Shown here: piece by piece, positions 9,114 to 17,380 of the stretch | How positions within the stretch are numbered: position 1 is the stretch's first letter | How the letters are laid out: every line of letters begins with the position of its first letter | DNA from: JBGSBR01 sp041730495 | GTDB lineage: Bacteria > Patescibacteriota > Microgenomatia > UBA1406 > GWC2-37-13 | DNA: 64,000 bases | Reading direction: 5' to 3' | NCBI GenBank assembly: GCA_041730495.1 | Contig: JBGSBR010000003.1 | Coordinates: 1 to 64,000, forward strand | Notes under the pieces: generated by a model | What the model saw: only the letters and a program-made list of their open reading frames with translations | What the model was told of the DNA's origin: nothing | Databases searched by the model: none | Made by a program: the position numbers and the translations under genes

Positions 9114-9740
9114 TTAGTCTAACATAACTGCCGCTAGTTGCTTAGGTGTGTCAACAATATGGTTTGCACTTGCTGTTTCGAGTATTGATTTATCATGAAA
9201 TCCCCAGGTCACGGCTACTGAGTGAATCCCTACTTTACGAGCAGCATTCATATCTCGCATTTCATCCCCGATATACCACGTATTTTGAGGATCTAAGTTA
9301 TAGTGCTTGATGATTTTAAGTAACCCTCTATCTTTGCGAAACAGGTTTTTTTCTGATGCAATATGCTCAAAAACTGTCAGCTTCTGGCGTTTGAGAAATG
9401 CTTCGACAACAGGTAAATCATTTGATGTAAGTAAGTACAACGTATGTTTTTTTGATAACTCTTTTAAGGTTTCTGCAATTTCAGGGAAAATTTCAAGCTT
9501 TGTACGTTTTTCGATCAACATATTACGAGCTTCCATCAAATAGCCTGGAAGTTTATAAAACGGCAGCTTCAAGTATTTAAATAGCTCACCATATGTTTTT
9601 TTGCGTAGCTCAGCGATACTCTCTGTAGTAAGTAACGGGAAATTATCTCGGATCGCAAACGTATTGAAGATACTGACATACACTTGCATGCTATCTGCGA
9701 GCGTGCCATCGAAGTCAAATATAAGGTGTTTAGATTTCAT
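9114..9740 (-). CDS. HAD-superfamily phosphatase, phosphoglycolate phosphatase-like
   Basis: A 208-residue protein with HAD motif I FDFDGTLAD (nucleophile Asp9, Asp11), motif II LLTSND (near 100), motif III Lys in RKDRG (near 135) and motif IV YIGDEMRD (near 157). The insert between motifs I and II is a helical C1 cap. Soluble, acts on a small phosphorylated metabolite; the substrate cannot be told. Divergent from tmk across only 40 bases that must hold both promoters. Confidence 0.85.
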   Translation of the reverse strand: MKSKHLIFDFDGTLADSMQVYVSIFNTFAIRDNFPLLTTESIAELRKKTYGELFKYLKLPFYKLPGYLMEARNMLIEKRTKLEIFPEIAETLKELSKKHTLYLLTSNDLPVVEAFLKRQKLTVFEHIASEKNLFRKDRGLLKIIKHYNLDPQNTWYIGDEMRDMNAARKVGIHSVAVTWGFHDKSILETASANHIVDTPKQLAAVMLD

Positions 9741-9780
9741 GATTGAAGTATTTTTTCACTTCATATTGTATCATAAGCAT

Positions 9781-10473
9781 ATGCTAAGCTCACAAGGCAA
9801 ACTTATCGTTTTCGAGGGGGGAGATGGATCTGGTAAAACAGTCCAATCAAGTATGTTACGTGATTTCTTTAGTGAAAATAAACTAAGCCACGCCTATATT
9901 GATTTTCCTGACTATGAATCACATTATGGTCAGATGATTGGAGCGTTTTTGCGTGGTGAATATGGTTCTATCGATCAAGTTTCACCATATCTAGCTGGAT
10001 TGTTATTTGCACTCGATCGTGCTGAGAAAAAAACAGAGATTGATACGTTACTTCAAGAAAATAAATATATTGTCGCCAACCGGTATGTCACCTCAAACAT
10101 GGCACACCAAGGCAGTAAGATCACTGATGAAACAGCTCGCACAGCGTATCTAGATTGGTTAGCGAAGCTTGAATACCAACATAATAAGCTGCCTAAAGAG
10201 GATATTGTTGTGTATCTCTATGTACCTTGGCAAGTAGCAGCAGAGCTGACTAAACAAAAACAAGATCGGAGTTACTTGAATGGTAATAAAACAGACATCC
10301 AAGAACAAGACGTGAACCATCGCCAAGCATCAGAAGAGATGTATAAACATTTAGCAAAAATAAACGACAACTGGATTACTATCGACTGTACAGAACATGG
10401 TACAATACTAAGTAAGTCAACAATTCATGAGCAAGTGCTTACTGCACTGCGACAACATGAGATTATTTCATAA
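9781..10473 (+). CDS. tmk: Thymidylate kinase
   Basis: A 230-residue protein that phosphorylates dTMP to dTDP. The P-loop GGDGSGKT is at residues 13-20; FPDYESHYGQ (near 45) fits the family's substrate-binding DFP block; ANRYVTSNMAHQG (near 103) fits the DRY motif with Asn in place of Asp; SYLNGN-type basic/polar lid follows near 165. The start at 9781 is set by TATCAT at 9769-9774, seven bases upstream, which makes the mRNA leaderless; longer readings run through the divergent promoter. Confidence 0.88.
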   Translation: MLSSQGKLIVFEGGDGSGKTVQSSMLRDFFSENKLSHAYIDFPDYESHYGQMIGAFLRGEYGSIDQVSPYLAGLLFALDRAEKKTEIDTLLQENKYIVANRYVTSNMAHQGSKITDETARTAYLDWLAKLEYQHNKLPKEDIVVYLYVPWQVAAELTKQKQDRSYLNGNKTDIQEQDVNHRQASEEMYKHLAKINDNWITIDCTEHGTILSKSTIHEQVLTALRQHEIIS

Positions 10474-10478
10474 GTTTT

Positions 10479-10889
10479 ATGGATAAAAAACTAACCGGCT
10501 TCTTCATACTATTTCTTCTCGCTTTTATTGGCTTCATCAGCTATATGTTTCTCAATGAGCCAATTGGCCGACTCACACGAGCCAGCGAAAGCACTGAACC
10601 ATCCAGCACAGAATCACTTATCTTCGCATGGCCACTACAGCTAGCAGCCGATGGAGCAGCTGAGACTGAGGTTACAGTTTTTGTCAGAAATACCGAAGGT
10701 GAAGGAGTACCTGAACAAACTGTCACACTATCGACAACCGTGGGGACCGTCGTTGAATCACAGCTAGTCACAGATACCGAAGGCAAAGCATTATTTCATA
10801 TTTCTTCAGCTCAACCAGGAGTGGCTGCGATCACAGCTTCAGTCAATAACCAACCACTCAATCGTACAGTTACAGTTCAGTTCGATTAA
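10479..10889 (+). CDS. Membrane-anchored single Ig-like (Big-1 type) domain protein
   Basis: A 136-residue protein. One N-terminal membrane helix (about 5-25) is followed by a Ser/Thr/Glu-rich linker and a single immunoglobulin-like domain (about 48-135) with ADGAAETEVTVFV and GVPEQTVTLST, the pattern of bacterial Ig-like group 1 domains found in invasins and adhesins. It is probably exposed outside the cell. It begins five bases after tmk and is likely co-transcribed, ending at the hairpin 10907-10930. Confidence 0.7.
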   Translation: MDKKLTGFFILFLLAFIGFISYMFLNEPIGRLTRASESTEPSSTESLIFAWPLQLAADGAAETEVTVFVRNTEGEGVPEQTVTLSTTVGTVVESQLVTDTEGKALFHISSAQPGVAAITASVNNQPLNRTVTVQFD

Positions 10890-10906
10890 TGGTATAATAT
10901 ATACAT

Positions 10907-10930
10907 ACCACCGATATAGGTGGTTTTTTT
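10907..10930 (+). terminator. Intrinsic terminator
   Basis: ACCACC-GATATA-GGTGGT followed by seven T. It ends the tmk/Ig-like unit. A TATAAT at 10893-10898 lies just upstream, so it could also act as an early stop on a transcript that starts there and runs into galU. Confidence 0.75.
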
Positions 10931-10958
10931 ACCTTTTTACTAGTAATTTCAAAGACTT

Positions 10959-11831
10959 ATGAAAATCACAAAAGCGGTTATCCCAGCAGCAGGTTTTGGT
11001 ACACGTTTCCTTCCTCAAACCAAGGCAATGCCCAAAGAAATGCTTCCTATCGTCGACAAACCGGTCATCCAGTATGTTGTCGAAGAAGCAGTGAGTGCTG
11101 GTATCGAAGACGTCATTATGGTCACAGGTTGGCACAAACGTGCTATCGAAGATCATTTTGATACACCTTTTGAGCTTGAAAAAAGACTCGAAGAGTGGGG
11201 TAAAGCCGATATGATTGATGAAGTCCGTAAAATCGCAGACATGGCCAACTTCGTGTATGTCCGTCAAAAAGGACCTTATGGTAATGCAACTCCGATCAAA
11301 GCAGTCGAACATGTACTTAATGATGAGCCGTTTCTCGTACTTTGGGGTGATGATTTCGTAAAAGCTACACCTCCACGTGCCAAACAACTGCTTGATGCCT
11401 ATGATAAATATCAAGCTACTATTTTGTGTGGTATTGTCACTGATAAACCTGAAGATACTGAACGATATGCCTATGTCGAAGGACAAAATCTCGGAAACGG
11501 TGTCTGGAAAGTCGATCGATTAATTGAAAAACCTGGTAAAGAAAAAGCCCCTTCCAACCTAGCAATTGTCTCAGGATATGTACTCACACCAGATATTTTC
11601 CCAATTTTACGTGATCAAAAACCAGGTAAAGGTGGCGAATTTTACTTACCAGAAGCAATTGATATCCTTGCAAAAGAGCATCCTGTCTATGCAATCGAGA
11701 TCCAAAATGGTAAATATTATGATACCGGCAATAAACTGGAGTATATGAAAACAGTCGTCGACCTTGCCTTACAACATCCAGAGATTCATGGTTCTTTCAA
11801 AGAATATCTGAAAACATTGGATTTGAAATAA
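10959..11831 (+). CDS. galU: UTP-glucose-1-phosphate uridylyltransferase
   Basis: A 290-residue nucleotidyltransferase that makes UDP-glucose for surface polysaccharides. The nucleotide-binding start AVIPAAGFGTRFLPQTKAMP (residues 6-25) with KEMLPIVDKP is diagnostic. VLWGDDFV (near 129) holds the metal-binding Asp; LIEKPGKEKAPSNLA (near 189) and YYDTGNKLEYM (near 264) are further family blocks. Length is normal. Stands alone between a terminator and rpsB. Confidence 0.95.
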   Translation: MKITKAVIPAAGFGTRFLPQTKAMPKEMLPIVDKPVIQYVVEEAVSAGIEDVIMVTGWHKRAIEDHFDTPFELEKRLEEWGKADMIDEVRKIADMANFVYVRQKGPYGNATPIKAVEHVLNDEPFLVLWGDDFVKATPPRAKQLLDAYDKYQATILCGIVTDKPEDTERYAYVEGQNLGNGVWKVDRLIEKPGKEKAPSNLAIVSGYVLTPDIFPILRDQKPGKGGEFYLPEAIDILAKEHPVYAIEIQNGKYYDTGNKLEYMKTVVDLALQHPEIHGSFKEYLKTLDLK

Positions 11832-11854
11832 GGAATAGCGAGGCTCTAATGTGA

Positions 11855-11882
11855 TTGCATTATAGGATTTCTTTGTTACAAT
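11855..11882 (+). promoter_or_regulatory. Promoter of rpsB, leaderless type
   Basis: TTGCAT (11855-11860), 16-base spacer, TACAAT (11877-11882). The ATG at 11891 is nine bases after the -10 box. Confidence 0.65.
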
Positions 11883-11890
11883 AAATATTC

Positions 11891-12625
11891 ATGGCAAAAC
11901 AAACACAAACTATTGAAGAACTGTTCGAATTAGGGGCTCATCTCGGTCATCAAAAAAGCCGAATGCACCCAAAAGCAAAAAAACAGGTCTATAAAATCAT
12001 TAACGGTACTTCTATCATCGATCTTACAGTAACTGTAGATCAGATCAAAAAAGCAAAAGATGTCTTGAAACATGCCGCTTCAGAAGGCAAAGTAATCCTC
12101 GTTGTTGCTACTAAAAAAGTCGCTAACAAGTTTATTGCTGAAATTGCTTCAGAAAAAAACATTCCTTATATTACTTCTAAATGGATGCCAGGGTTGCTGA
12201 CCAACTTTGACATGTTGATGAAAAACGTCCATAAGTACAAAACTCTCGTTGAAGAACGTGATAATGGAGCTTGGGATGAGTTCGTCAAACATGAACGTAC
12301 CAAAAAAGGTAAAGAAATCTCACGTTTAGAAAGACTGTATAAAGGATTAGTTCTCCTCAAAAAACTACCAGATTATGTCGTCGTAGTCGATGCTCGTAAA
12401 GAAAAAAATGCTATTGAAGAAGCAAAACAATTCAATATCCCAGTCATCGGACTGATTGATACCAACTCAAATCCTGAGGTCATCACATATCCTATCCTAG
12501 CCAATGATGATGCTGCTCAAGTAGTCGAACGTATCATGACTGATCTGCTCGAAACATATGCAGATGCCAAGGTCGAAATCGTTGAAGAAACGAAAGAAGC
12601 CGAACCAGTACCAGCAACTGCGTAA
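11891..12625 (+). CDS. rpsB: Ribosomal protein uS2
   Basis: A 244-residue small-subunit protein. ELFELGAHLGHQKSRMHPK (from residue 9) and LPDYVVVVDARKEKNAIEEA (near 160), then GLIDTNSNPEVITYPI (near 188) are family signatures. The tail is acidic. Immediately followed by tsf, the common bacterial pairing; no typical rpsB leader structure is seen because the promoter sits directly at the start codon. Confidence 0.97.
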   Translation: MAKQTQTIEELFELGAHLGHQKSRMHPKAKKQVYKIINGTSIIDLTVTVDQIKKAKDVLKHAASEGKVILVVATKKVANKFIAEIASEKNIPYITSKWMPGLLTNFDMLMKNVHKYKTLVEERDNGAWDEFVKHERTKKGKEISRLERLYKGLVLLKKLPDYVVVVDARKEKNAIEEAKQFNIPVIGLIDTNSNPEVITYPILANDDAAQVVERIMTDLLETYADAKVEIVEETKEAEPVPATA

Positions 12626-12667
12626 TTACAGAATCGTAATTCCCAATTTTTAATTCATAACAGATCT

Positions 12668-13120
12668 ATGGACTATTCTAAACTTAAACAACTTCGCGCA
12701 GAAACAGGTGTATCTTTTTCACTTTGTAAAAAAGCTCTTGAAGAATCAAATAATGATCTTGAAGCCGCCAAAAAGAAACTTAGTGAATGGGGTATGAAGA
12801 AAGCTGCTGATAAAGCAGAACGAACTACTTCACAAGGTGGTGTATTCTCATATGTGCATCACAACAAAAAAGTAGCCGCTTTACTTGAGCTTCAAACAGA
12901 GACAGATTTCGTCTCAGGCAATGAAGAGTTTCAAAAACTCGGTGCTGAGCTTGCTATGCAAGCTGCTACTATGCCAGCCAAAGATGTTGAAGAGTTTAAA
13001 AAACAAGAATATATCCGTGATGCTGGTAAGACTATCGAAGATCTGATCAAAGACGCAGTGCTCAAATTCGGCGAAAATATCAAAGTAGCTCGCTTAATTC
13101 GTTGGGAACTCGGCGAATAA
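12668..13120 (+). CDS. tsf: Elongation factor Ts, short form
   Basis: A 150-residue guanine-exchange factor for EF-Tu. The N-terminal UBA-like domain (LRAETGVSFSLCKKALEES, residues 8-26) and the EF-Tu-contacting TETDFVSGNEEF (near 77) are present. Only one core subdomain follows, so the protein is about half the length of E. coli EF-Ts. Short forms occur in Thermus and many reduced genomes. Second gene of the rpsB-tsf unit. Confidence 0.95.
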   Translation: MDYSKLKQLRAETGVSFSLCKKALEESNNDLEAAKKKLSEWGMKKAADKAERTTSQGGVFSYVHHNKKVAALLELQTETDFVSGNEEFQKLGAELAMQAATMPAKDVEEFKKQEYIRDAGKTIEDLIKDAVLKFGENIKVARLIRWELGE

Positions 13121-13123
13121 TCG

Positions 13124-13696
13124 TCATTGAGTAAATCCGTACTTATCTGCTGCATCACTTAGAGACATCAAGGTATCTTCAAATGGATCTGTAAATACAT
13201 GAGTACCATCATCCAACTCAAATCTACTCAGCTTACCTGCTAAATCTAACGCAGTTTCAAAAGGATCGATCCCTGCATCTTCCAATATCTTCCACATCTG
13301 ATCAAGCCCAGTTGTATCTTCAGAAGCTGATACTATTCCATGTACAAAAGGAAAGACTACTGCATTGCGCACATAACCAGTCGGATATAAAAGGGGAAAT
13401 TCGTCTGGTTTAACAAATGGTTTTATATCCTTGTATGCTTGCACAAGCGCTCTAGCATGTGTCTCAAAAGGAAAAACCTTCAACGCTAGACCTTTTATAC
13501 CCAACTCTGGTACTAATAAATCTGGATTTGTAAGAATAGCTCGTCCCTGAGCTGCTTTAGCTAACTTCCAACCTGCTGGTAAATTTTGCACTACGCCATC
13601 AAAATCATTATTTATGAGACTTTCTACATCAAAAATATCAGCAACAGGTGTTAGCAGGGGTGTAAGTAACTCCGCATATTGTATTCGTTCTGACAT
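13124..13696 (-). CDS. Hypothetical protein
   Basis: A 190-residue soluble, mildly acidic protein with no family I recognise. No signal peptide or membrane helix. ALALKVFPFETHARALVQAY (central) and FPLLYPTGYVRN are its more distinctive stretches. It begins two bases after the GNAT gene and should be translated from the same mRNA. Its end meets the end of tsf with three bases between, a tail-to-tail arrangement. Confidence 0.6.
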   Translation of the reverse strand: MSERIQYAELLTPLLTPVADIFDVESLINNDFDGVVQNLPAGWKLAKAAQGRAILTNPDLLVPELGIKGLALKVFPFETHARALVQAYKDIKPFVKPDEFPLLYPTGYVRNAVVFPFVHGIVSASEDTTGLDQMWKILEDAGIDPFETALDLAGKLSRFELDDGTHVFTDPFEDTLMSLSDAADKYGFTQ

Positions 13697-13698
13697 AA

Positions 13699-14361
13699 TT
13701 AGCCCACAAAACTTTTAATTGTTTCATCTATCAAAAGTTGGTTTGGTAACTCTTCTACAGGATACCTTACAACGTGATACCCCTCATCTAATCCTAATTT
13801 CTGCCATAATCTCTTCGACGGTTCAAGCATATCAACTAAGGTTATAGTAGTTATATCATGCATAGCAAACAATCTTAATGACACACACTGCATAAACATT
13901 CCAATTCCTTGACCTTGATAATCCGGATCTACCTGAAGACCCTTTAAGTTTATTTGTTTCCATTTAGGAAGTAACAACTCTTCATGTGGAGTAGCTGGCA
14001 AAGGAACAGAATGATAACTAATTGAAGCAATAGCATGGTCTCCATCTATCTTCCAATCACTATAACCAATCGGGTGAATATTAGTATCGTCACCTGCGTA
14101 CATATCAACCAACATAAAATGTTCTGGATTTGCGGCATGTCTTGGGTGTTTCTCTCGATGAGCAGATGGAAGATAGCGTACGGCGAGATGTAGCGGTTCA
14201 CCGTCTAGTGTCCGACGAGTAAGTGGTATTAGCTCACCATCCATCGGATAGATGGTGTCTTCAAACTTATATACTTTTTGTAAGGTATCAGCTTCACTCA
14301 GCTGAGTAGGTGCTCCCAAAGCATAATCATCATGTGGAAATCTCTTTATTTCAGAAAACAT
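13699..14361 (-). CDS. GNAT-family acetyltransferase
   Basis: A 220-residue protein. LKGLQVDPDYQGQGIGMFMQ (near 143) is the acetyl-CoA pyrophosphate loop (Q/RxxGxG/A) of the GNAT fold; the following TITLVDMLEPSKRLWQKLGL is the usual beta5-alpha4 part. The N-terminal ~100 residues are specific to this protein. Substrate unknown. First gene of a two-gene minus-strand unit, divergent from frr over 90 bases. Confidence 0.75.
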   Translation of the reverse strand: MFSEIKRFPHDDYALGAPTQLSEADTLQKVYKFEDTIYPMDGELIPLTRRTLDGEPLHLAVRYLPSAHREKHPRHAANPEHFMLVDMYAGDDTNIHPIGYSDWKIDGDHAIASISYHSVPLPATPHEELLLPKWKQINLKGLQVDPDYQGQGIGMFMQCVSLRLFAMHDITTITLVDMLEPSKRLWQKLGLDEGYHVVRYPVEELPNQLLIDETIKSFVG

Positions 14362-14418
14362 GCGAGTATATTAGCATAATCACGCATCCCAATCAACTAT
14401 AGGCCATATTAAAACCTG

Positions 14419-14446
14419 TTGCTTTGAGTACAAATCACGTTATAAT
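14419..14446 (+). promoter_or_regulatory. Promoter of frr, leaderless type
   Basis: TTGCTT (14419-14424), 16-base spacer, TATAAT (14441-14446); the ATG is six bases after the -10 box. Confidence 0.7.
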
Positions 14447-14451
14447 ACAGT

Positions 14452-15012
14452 ATGGACACAATCGTATCTGACTTCAAAAAAACTGCACAAGAATGTATTG
14501 AGCAAATCAAAGAAGAGCTTAAAACTATCCGAACAGGACGCCCAAATCCTGGCATGCTCGAAAATCTTCAGATTGAAGCGTATGGTGGCAGTATGAAAAT
14601 GAAACTCATGGAACTTGCTACGATCATTACTGAGGGCAGTAATGCACTTGTTGTGGCTCCTTTTGATCCATCCACAGTCACTGATATCGAAAAAGGTATC
14701 CTGGCTTCACCACTTGGTTTCACACCTCAGATCCAAGGTTCACGCATGATTGTCCGCATCCCACCACTCTCTGAAGAACAAAGAGTCAAATACACCAAAC
14801 TCGTCTCACAGATGGTTGAAGATGCCAAAAATAAGCTGCGTCGCGGTCGAGAAGATGCTCGTCGTACTGTGAAGCGTATGTTTGATGAAAAAACGCTCAC
14901 GGAAGATCAACGTTTCCGCATCGAAAAAGATATCGATACAGCTACCACTCAAGCAACCAACGATATGCAAGACATCAAAGAAAACAAAGAACAAGAAATC
15001 ATGGAGGTATAA
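14452..15012 (+). CDS. frr: Ribosome recycling factor
   Basis: A 186-residue protein that splits post-termination ribosomes with EF-G. Family blocks are LKTIRTGRPNPGMLENLQIE (residues 23-42), RIPPLSEEQRVKY (near 103) and DAKNKLRRGREDARR (near 126). Normal length. It is usually next to pyrH and tsf; here tsf is 1.3 kb upstream, split off by two minus-strand genes. Confidence 0.97.
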   Translation: MDTIVSDFKKTAQECIEQIKEELKTIRTGRPNPGMLENLQIEAYGGSMKMKLMELATIITEGSNALVVAPFDPSTVTDIEKGILASPLGFTPQIQGSRMIVRIPPLSEEQRVKYTKLVSQMVEDAKNKLRRGREDARRTVKRMFDEKTLTEDQRFRIEKDIDTATTQATNDMQDIKENKEQEIMEV

Positions 15013-15069
15013 CTACTTCTTCCGACACTTTCGGTTTACTTTTTAGCAGTTTCCCCGTACTATTAAGCC

Positions 15070-16146
15070 ATGATTATCACTATACTGACCTTCGCTTTTA
15101 TCCTCGTTATACTCATTCTTATTCATGAATTCGGACATTTTCTTGCAGCGAAAAAGAATGGTGTGCTCGTGGAAGAGTTTGGTATCGGATTTCCACCTCG
15201 ATTGTTTGGTAAAAAGATAGGAGAGACGCTTTATAGTATCAACCTTTTACCTTTGGGTGGGTTTGTGAAGCTTTATGGTGAAGAGTATCATGAAGAACAT
15301 AAAGATACAAAAGCTAGCATTCCTAAACATCGTGCTTTCGTAAACAAAAAACCTTGGCAAAAAGCAATTATCATCGTGGCTGGTGTAGTGATGAACTTCT
15401 TACTCGGCTGGCTCTTGATCACCATCCTATTCATCGCTGGCACTCCTGCACCTGCTGGAGTCGGTGTAGCTGAAGTCCAAACAGGATCTCCTGCCCAAGC
15501 TGTCGGCCTTCGAGAAGGGGATAGATTGTCAAGAATTCAGGTTAATGGTGAAACAATTGAGCTCAGATCTACACTGGATCTGATAAATACTACTAAAGAA
15601 TATGCCGACAAAGAGCTAAAGGTTGTGATTAGTCGTGAAGGCAAGGAATCAACAGTAGCAATAACGCCACGCTCTAATCCACCCAAAGGTCAAGGATCAC
15701 TTGGTATCGTGATCAGTCAGATTGTCGAAACCAAAAAGTATCCTTGGTATCAAGCGCCCTACTACGGACTTATACAAGCTGTGGATATGACCAAGCAGAT
15801 TGCAACTGAGCTTCTCAAGATCCCCGCACAGCTGATATCTAAACAAAAAACTGATGTTGAGTTCTCAGGACCGATTGGCATCGCCAAGATCGTCGGAGAA
15901 GCCCGTGAATACGGCATCCTTGCCTTACTTGAGATCACAGCCTTACTATCACTCAACTTAGCCGTCATCAATATCTTACCGTTTCCAGCACTTGATGGAG
16001 GACGCATGGTGTTTGTAGTCTATGAATGGATCACGGGTAAGAAGCCAAACGAAAAACTCGAGCAATATCTGAATTTATTTGGTATCATCACCTTACTTAG
16101 TTTGAGTGCCCTGATTACATTCATGGACATTCAAAAGTATTTCTAA
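15070..16146 (+). CDS. rseP: Site-2 intramembrane metalloprotease RseP-like
   Basis: A 358-residue membrane zinc protease. HEFGH at residues 19-23 lies in the first membrane helix; a PDZ domain covers about 125-205 (GVAEVQTGSPAQAVGLREGD); LPFPALDGGR near 302-311 supplies the third zinc ligand; membrane helices flank each. The family cuts anti-sigma factors and signal-peptide remnants in the membrane. TACTAT lies six bases before the ATG. No lpx/dxr neighbours are seen. Confidence 0.93.
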   Translation: MIITILTFAFILVILILIHEFGHFLAAKKNGVLVEEFGIGFPPRLFGKKIGETLYSINLLPLGGFVKLYGEEYHEEHKDTKASIPKHRAFVNKKPWQKAIIIVAGVVMNFLLGWLLITILFIAGTPAPAGVGVAEVQTGSPAQAVGLREGDRLSRIQVNGETIELRSTLDLINTTKEYADKELKVVISREGKESTVAITPRSNPPKGQGSLGIVISQIVETKKYPWYQAPYYGLIQAVDMTKQIATELLKIPAQLISKQKTDVEFSGPIGIAKIVGEAREYGILALLEITALLSLNLAVINILPFPALDGGRMVFVVYEWITGKKPNEKLEQYLNLFGIITLLSLSALITFMDIQKYF

Positions 16147-16162
16147 TTACGAAACTTGATTA

Positions 16163-16249
16163 GCAATAGGTGTCAGGAGGAAAGGGACACGAAAGCGCGC
16201 AACGAATAGTGAGCACTTACGGGTAAAGCCGACTGACAGAATCTATTGC
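16163..16249 (+). ncRNA. Possible structured RNA element, unidentified
   Basis: The gap between rseP and the kinase gene folds into a closed element. GCAATAG (16163-16169) pairs with CTATTGC (16243-16249), and TGTCAG (16171-16176) with CTGACA (16233-16238). A competing hairpin GTGTC/GACAC (16170-16174, 16186-16190) uses the same left arm, so two states are possible. The interior is purine-rich, with GAGGAAAG (near 16177) and ACAGAATC (near 16236). I do not recognise the family. It could be a small RNA or a cis-regulator of the kinase gene. Confidence 0.45.
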
Positions 16250-16263
16250 TTGCATAACAAATA

Positions 16264-16809
16264 ATGGAACTTAAATTTAACAACATTACAATCTCAGGCG
16301 GAGTCGCTGTCGGTAAAAATACGTTACTCGATAATCTCAAACTCAGTCTCCAACCTGAGGGCTGGAAATTCACCTCTGGTGGTCAGCTCAATCGAGACTT
16401 CACCAAAGAAAATATCTCTCCACACGCAGCCAATGTCTCAGAAGAGTTCAATCGCTACATCGAACAACGCACAGAGGATTTACTTACCAAAGAAGGTCAT
16501 TATGTCATCGAAGCATGGCTCGCTGGATTTGTCGCTCGTGAATTCAAAGATACGTTACGCATCTTACTCGTATGTAAAGACGACAGACTTCGTATTGATC
16601 GCGTCGCCAACCGAGATCGCATCACTATCGCTGAAGCAAAAGAAGTCATCAGTAAGCGTGAAAACGAAAACTTCAAGGAATGGCGTCGGATCTATGGTGA
16701 TTATGACTTTTTCAGTCCTGAGTACTATCATCTCGTGATCGATACATACTCTTCAGGTCCGATGGAAACCGTCGGCATCGTCCTCGATAAACTAGGCTAC
16801 AAAAAGTAA
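16264..16809 (+). CDS. Cytidylate kinase-like P-loop nucleotide kinase
   Basis: A 181-residue protein with a P-loop GGVAVGKNT (residues 12-20). YVIEAWLAGFVAREF (near 80) is the place of the DxR-type substrate strand and DRLRIDRVANRDRITIAEA (near 107) the lid, as in the cytidylate kinase-like family. The substrate is unknown. TGGAGAAG-type ribosome site is absent; the structured element at 16163-16249 ends 14 bases before the ATG. Confidence 0.7.
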   Translation: MELKFNNITISGGVAVGKNTLLDNLKLSLQPEGWKFTSGGQLNRDFTKENISPHAANVSEEFNRYIEQRTEDLLTKEGHYVIEAWLAGFVAREFKDTLRILLVCKDDRLRIDRVANRDRITIAEAKEVISKRENENFKEWRRIYGDYDFFSPEYYHLVIDTYSSGPMETVGIVLDKLGYKK

Positions 16810-16811
16810 AA

Positions 16812-16838
16812 GTCATCCTGAGCGTAGTCGAAGGATCT
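16812..16838 (+). repeat. Dispersed GTCATCCTGAGCG...GAAGGATCT element, copy 1
   Basis: A 27-base intergenic element beginning GTCATCCTGAGCG and ending GTCGAAGGATCT. Copies recur at 37371-37397 (reverse) and 63869-63895, with a variant at 52782-52800. Imperfectly self-complementary (ATCCT/AGGAT ends). Confidence 0.7.
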
Positions 16839-16859
16839 CACTTTTCATATTTCAAATTA

Positions 16860-16892
16860 GTGGTTCTCACTTCCTATTTCCTACTTCCGCGT
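16860..16892 (+). repeat. Pyrimidine-rich intergenic repeat (ACTTCC type)
   Basis: Repeated ACTTCC and CTATTTCC words. Similar stretches lie at 4288-4312, 8152-8213 and 17803-17830, all outside genes. Confidence 0.45.
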
Positions 16893-16898
16893 TAGATA

Positions 16899-16927
16899 TT
16901 GTAGTTTAAACCATCATTTGCTATAAT
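16899..16927 (+). promoter_or_regulatory. Promoter of the two-gene cassette
   Basis: TTGTAG (16899-16904), 17-base spacer, TATAAT (16922-16927). The transcript would start near 16934, at the base of a 5' hairpin, and unlike its neighbours it has a ~195-base leader. Confidence 0.65.
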
Positions 16928-16930
16928 ACT

Positions 16931-17127
16931 ATAGGATTTTAGCCCGCTGAGATAAGCTCTTTTTGTGGCTAAAACCTATTTTGTACTTTAATAAATGGAG
17001 AGGTTGAAAATCTGGGCTCTCACGGAAAGCTTTTTGAGTATATTCATTATGCTTAGAAAGCTTTCCGACGGGACCCGGAAGTGATGTAAACAAATAAAAC
17101 TAAGGTCCTTCATAGGAGGTTTCCGAA
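16931..17127 (+). promoter_or_regulatory. Structured leader of the two-gene cassette
   Basis: A 5' hairpin spans 16931-16979: ATAGG-(A)-TTTTAGCC pairs with GGCTAAAA-CCTAT. A second spans 17014-17076: GGAAAGCTTT (17024-17033) pairs perfectly with AAAGCTTTCC (17057-17066), extended by GGG/CCC at 17014 and 17076. Between them lies the left inverted repeat (16993-17006). TAGGAGG at 17114-17120 is a strong ribosome site that could be masked by CCTT just before it. No known riboswitch consensus is recognised. Confidence 0.5.
16993..17006 (+). repeat. 14-bp inverted repeat, left copy
   Basis: AAATGGAGAGGTTG; its exact reverse complement is at 17779-17792, 772 bases further on. The pair encloses both small genes of the cassette. 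It could be a long-range RNA stem or the ends of a small mobile unit. Confidence 0.65.
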
Positions 17128-17328
17128 ATGGAACCAAAACAAGCCGAAATGTCTATCGTCCAAAAAAAAACCGAAGCCGCAGTCTTGCGCCGCTTGGCGC
17201 AGGAGATGCTGCTGCAAGCACAAGCGGCAGATGATGAAGCGCAAGAAATTGCCAATAGGTCGCTTCTGCGTATTGTAGAAAACGGCGACAGTTTCATTGT
17301 CATGCCACAACCGGCACCATCGTTTTAA
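17128..17328 (+). CDS. Small helical protein of the cassette, gene 1
   Basis: A 66-residue protein, almost wholly predicted helix rich in Ala, Gln, Glu and Arg (TEAAVLRRLAQEMLLQAQAA), ending in a short strand-like DSFIVMP and Pro-rich tail. I do not recognise it. Start fixed by TAGGAGG eight bases upstream, one of the few strong Shine-Dalgarno sites in the window. Codons (CTG, CGC, GCG, TTG) and G+C are visibly higher than in the flanking genes. It shares an EAA-x-x-R-R/K-LA-x-E core with gene 2, so the two are probably paralogues. Confidence 0.6.
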   Translation: MEPKQAEMSIVQKKTEAAVLRRLAQEMLLQAQAADDEAQEIANRSLLRIVENGDSFIVMPQPAPSF

Positions 17329-17333
17329 TCCAT

Positions 17334-17360
17334 AAGAAGCGGGCACAGTGCCCGCTTCTT
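17334..17360 (+). other. Inter-gene palindromic hairpin
   Basis: AAGAAGCGGGCA and its complement form an 11-13 bp stem with almost no loop, starting right after the stop of cassette gene 1. No T-run follows, so it is more likely an mRNA-stability or processing element than a terminator. Confidence 0.6.
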
Positions 17361-17380
17361 ACCTACATCAAAAGGACGTT

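Noticed and set aside
10893..10930. Attenuator of galU
   Set aside because: A -10-like box precedes the hairpin, but there is no leader frame and no alternative pairing; a simple terminator of the upstream gene explains it.
16163..16249. RNase P RNA
   Set aside because: Shares only the short words GAGGAAAG and ACAGAATC; ~87 bases is far too short, and the flanking bases do not form helix P4.
16931..17100. TPP or other known riboswitch in the cassette leader
   Set aside because: GCTGAGATAAG recalls the TPP CTGAGA word, but the partner ACCCTTGAACCTGAT block is absent and the downstream genes are not thiamine-related.
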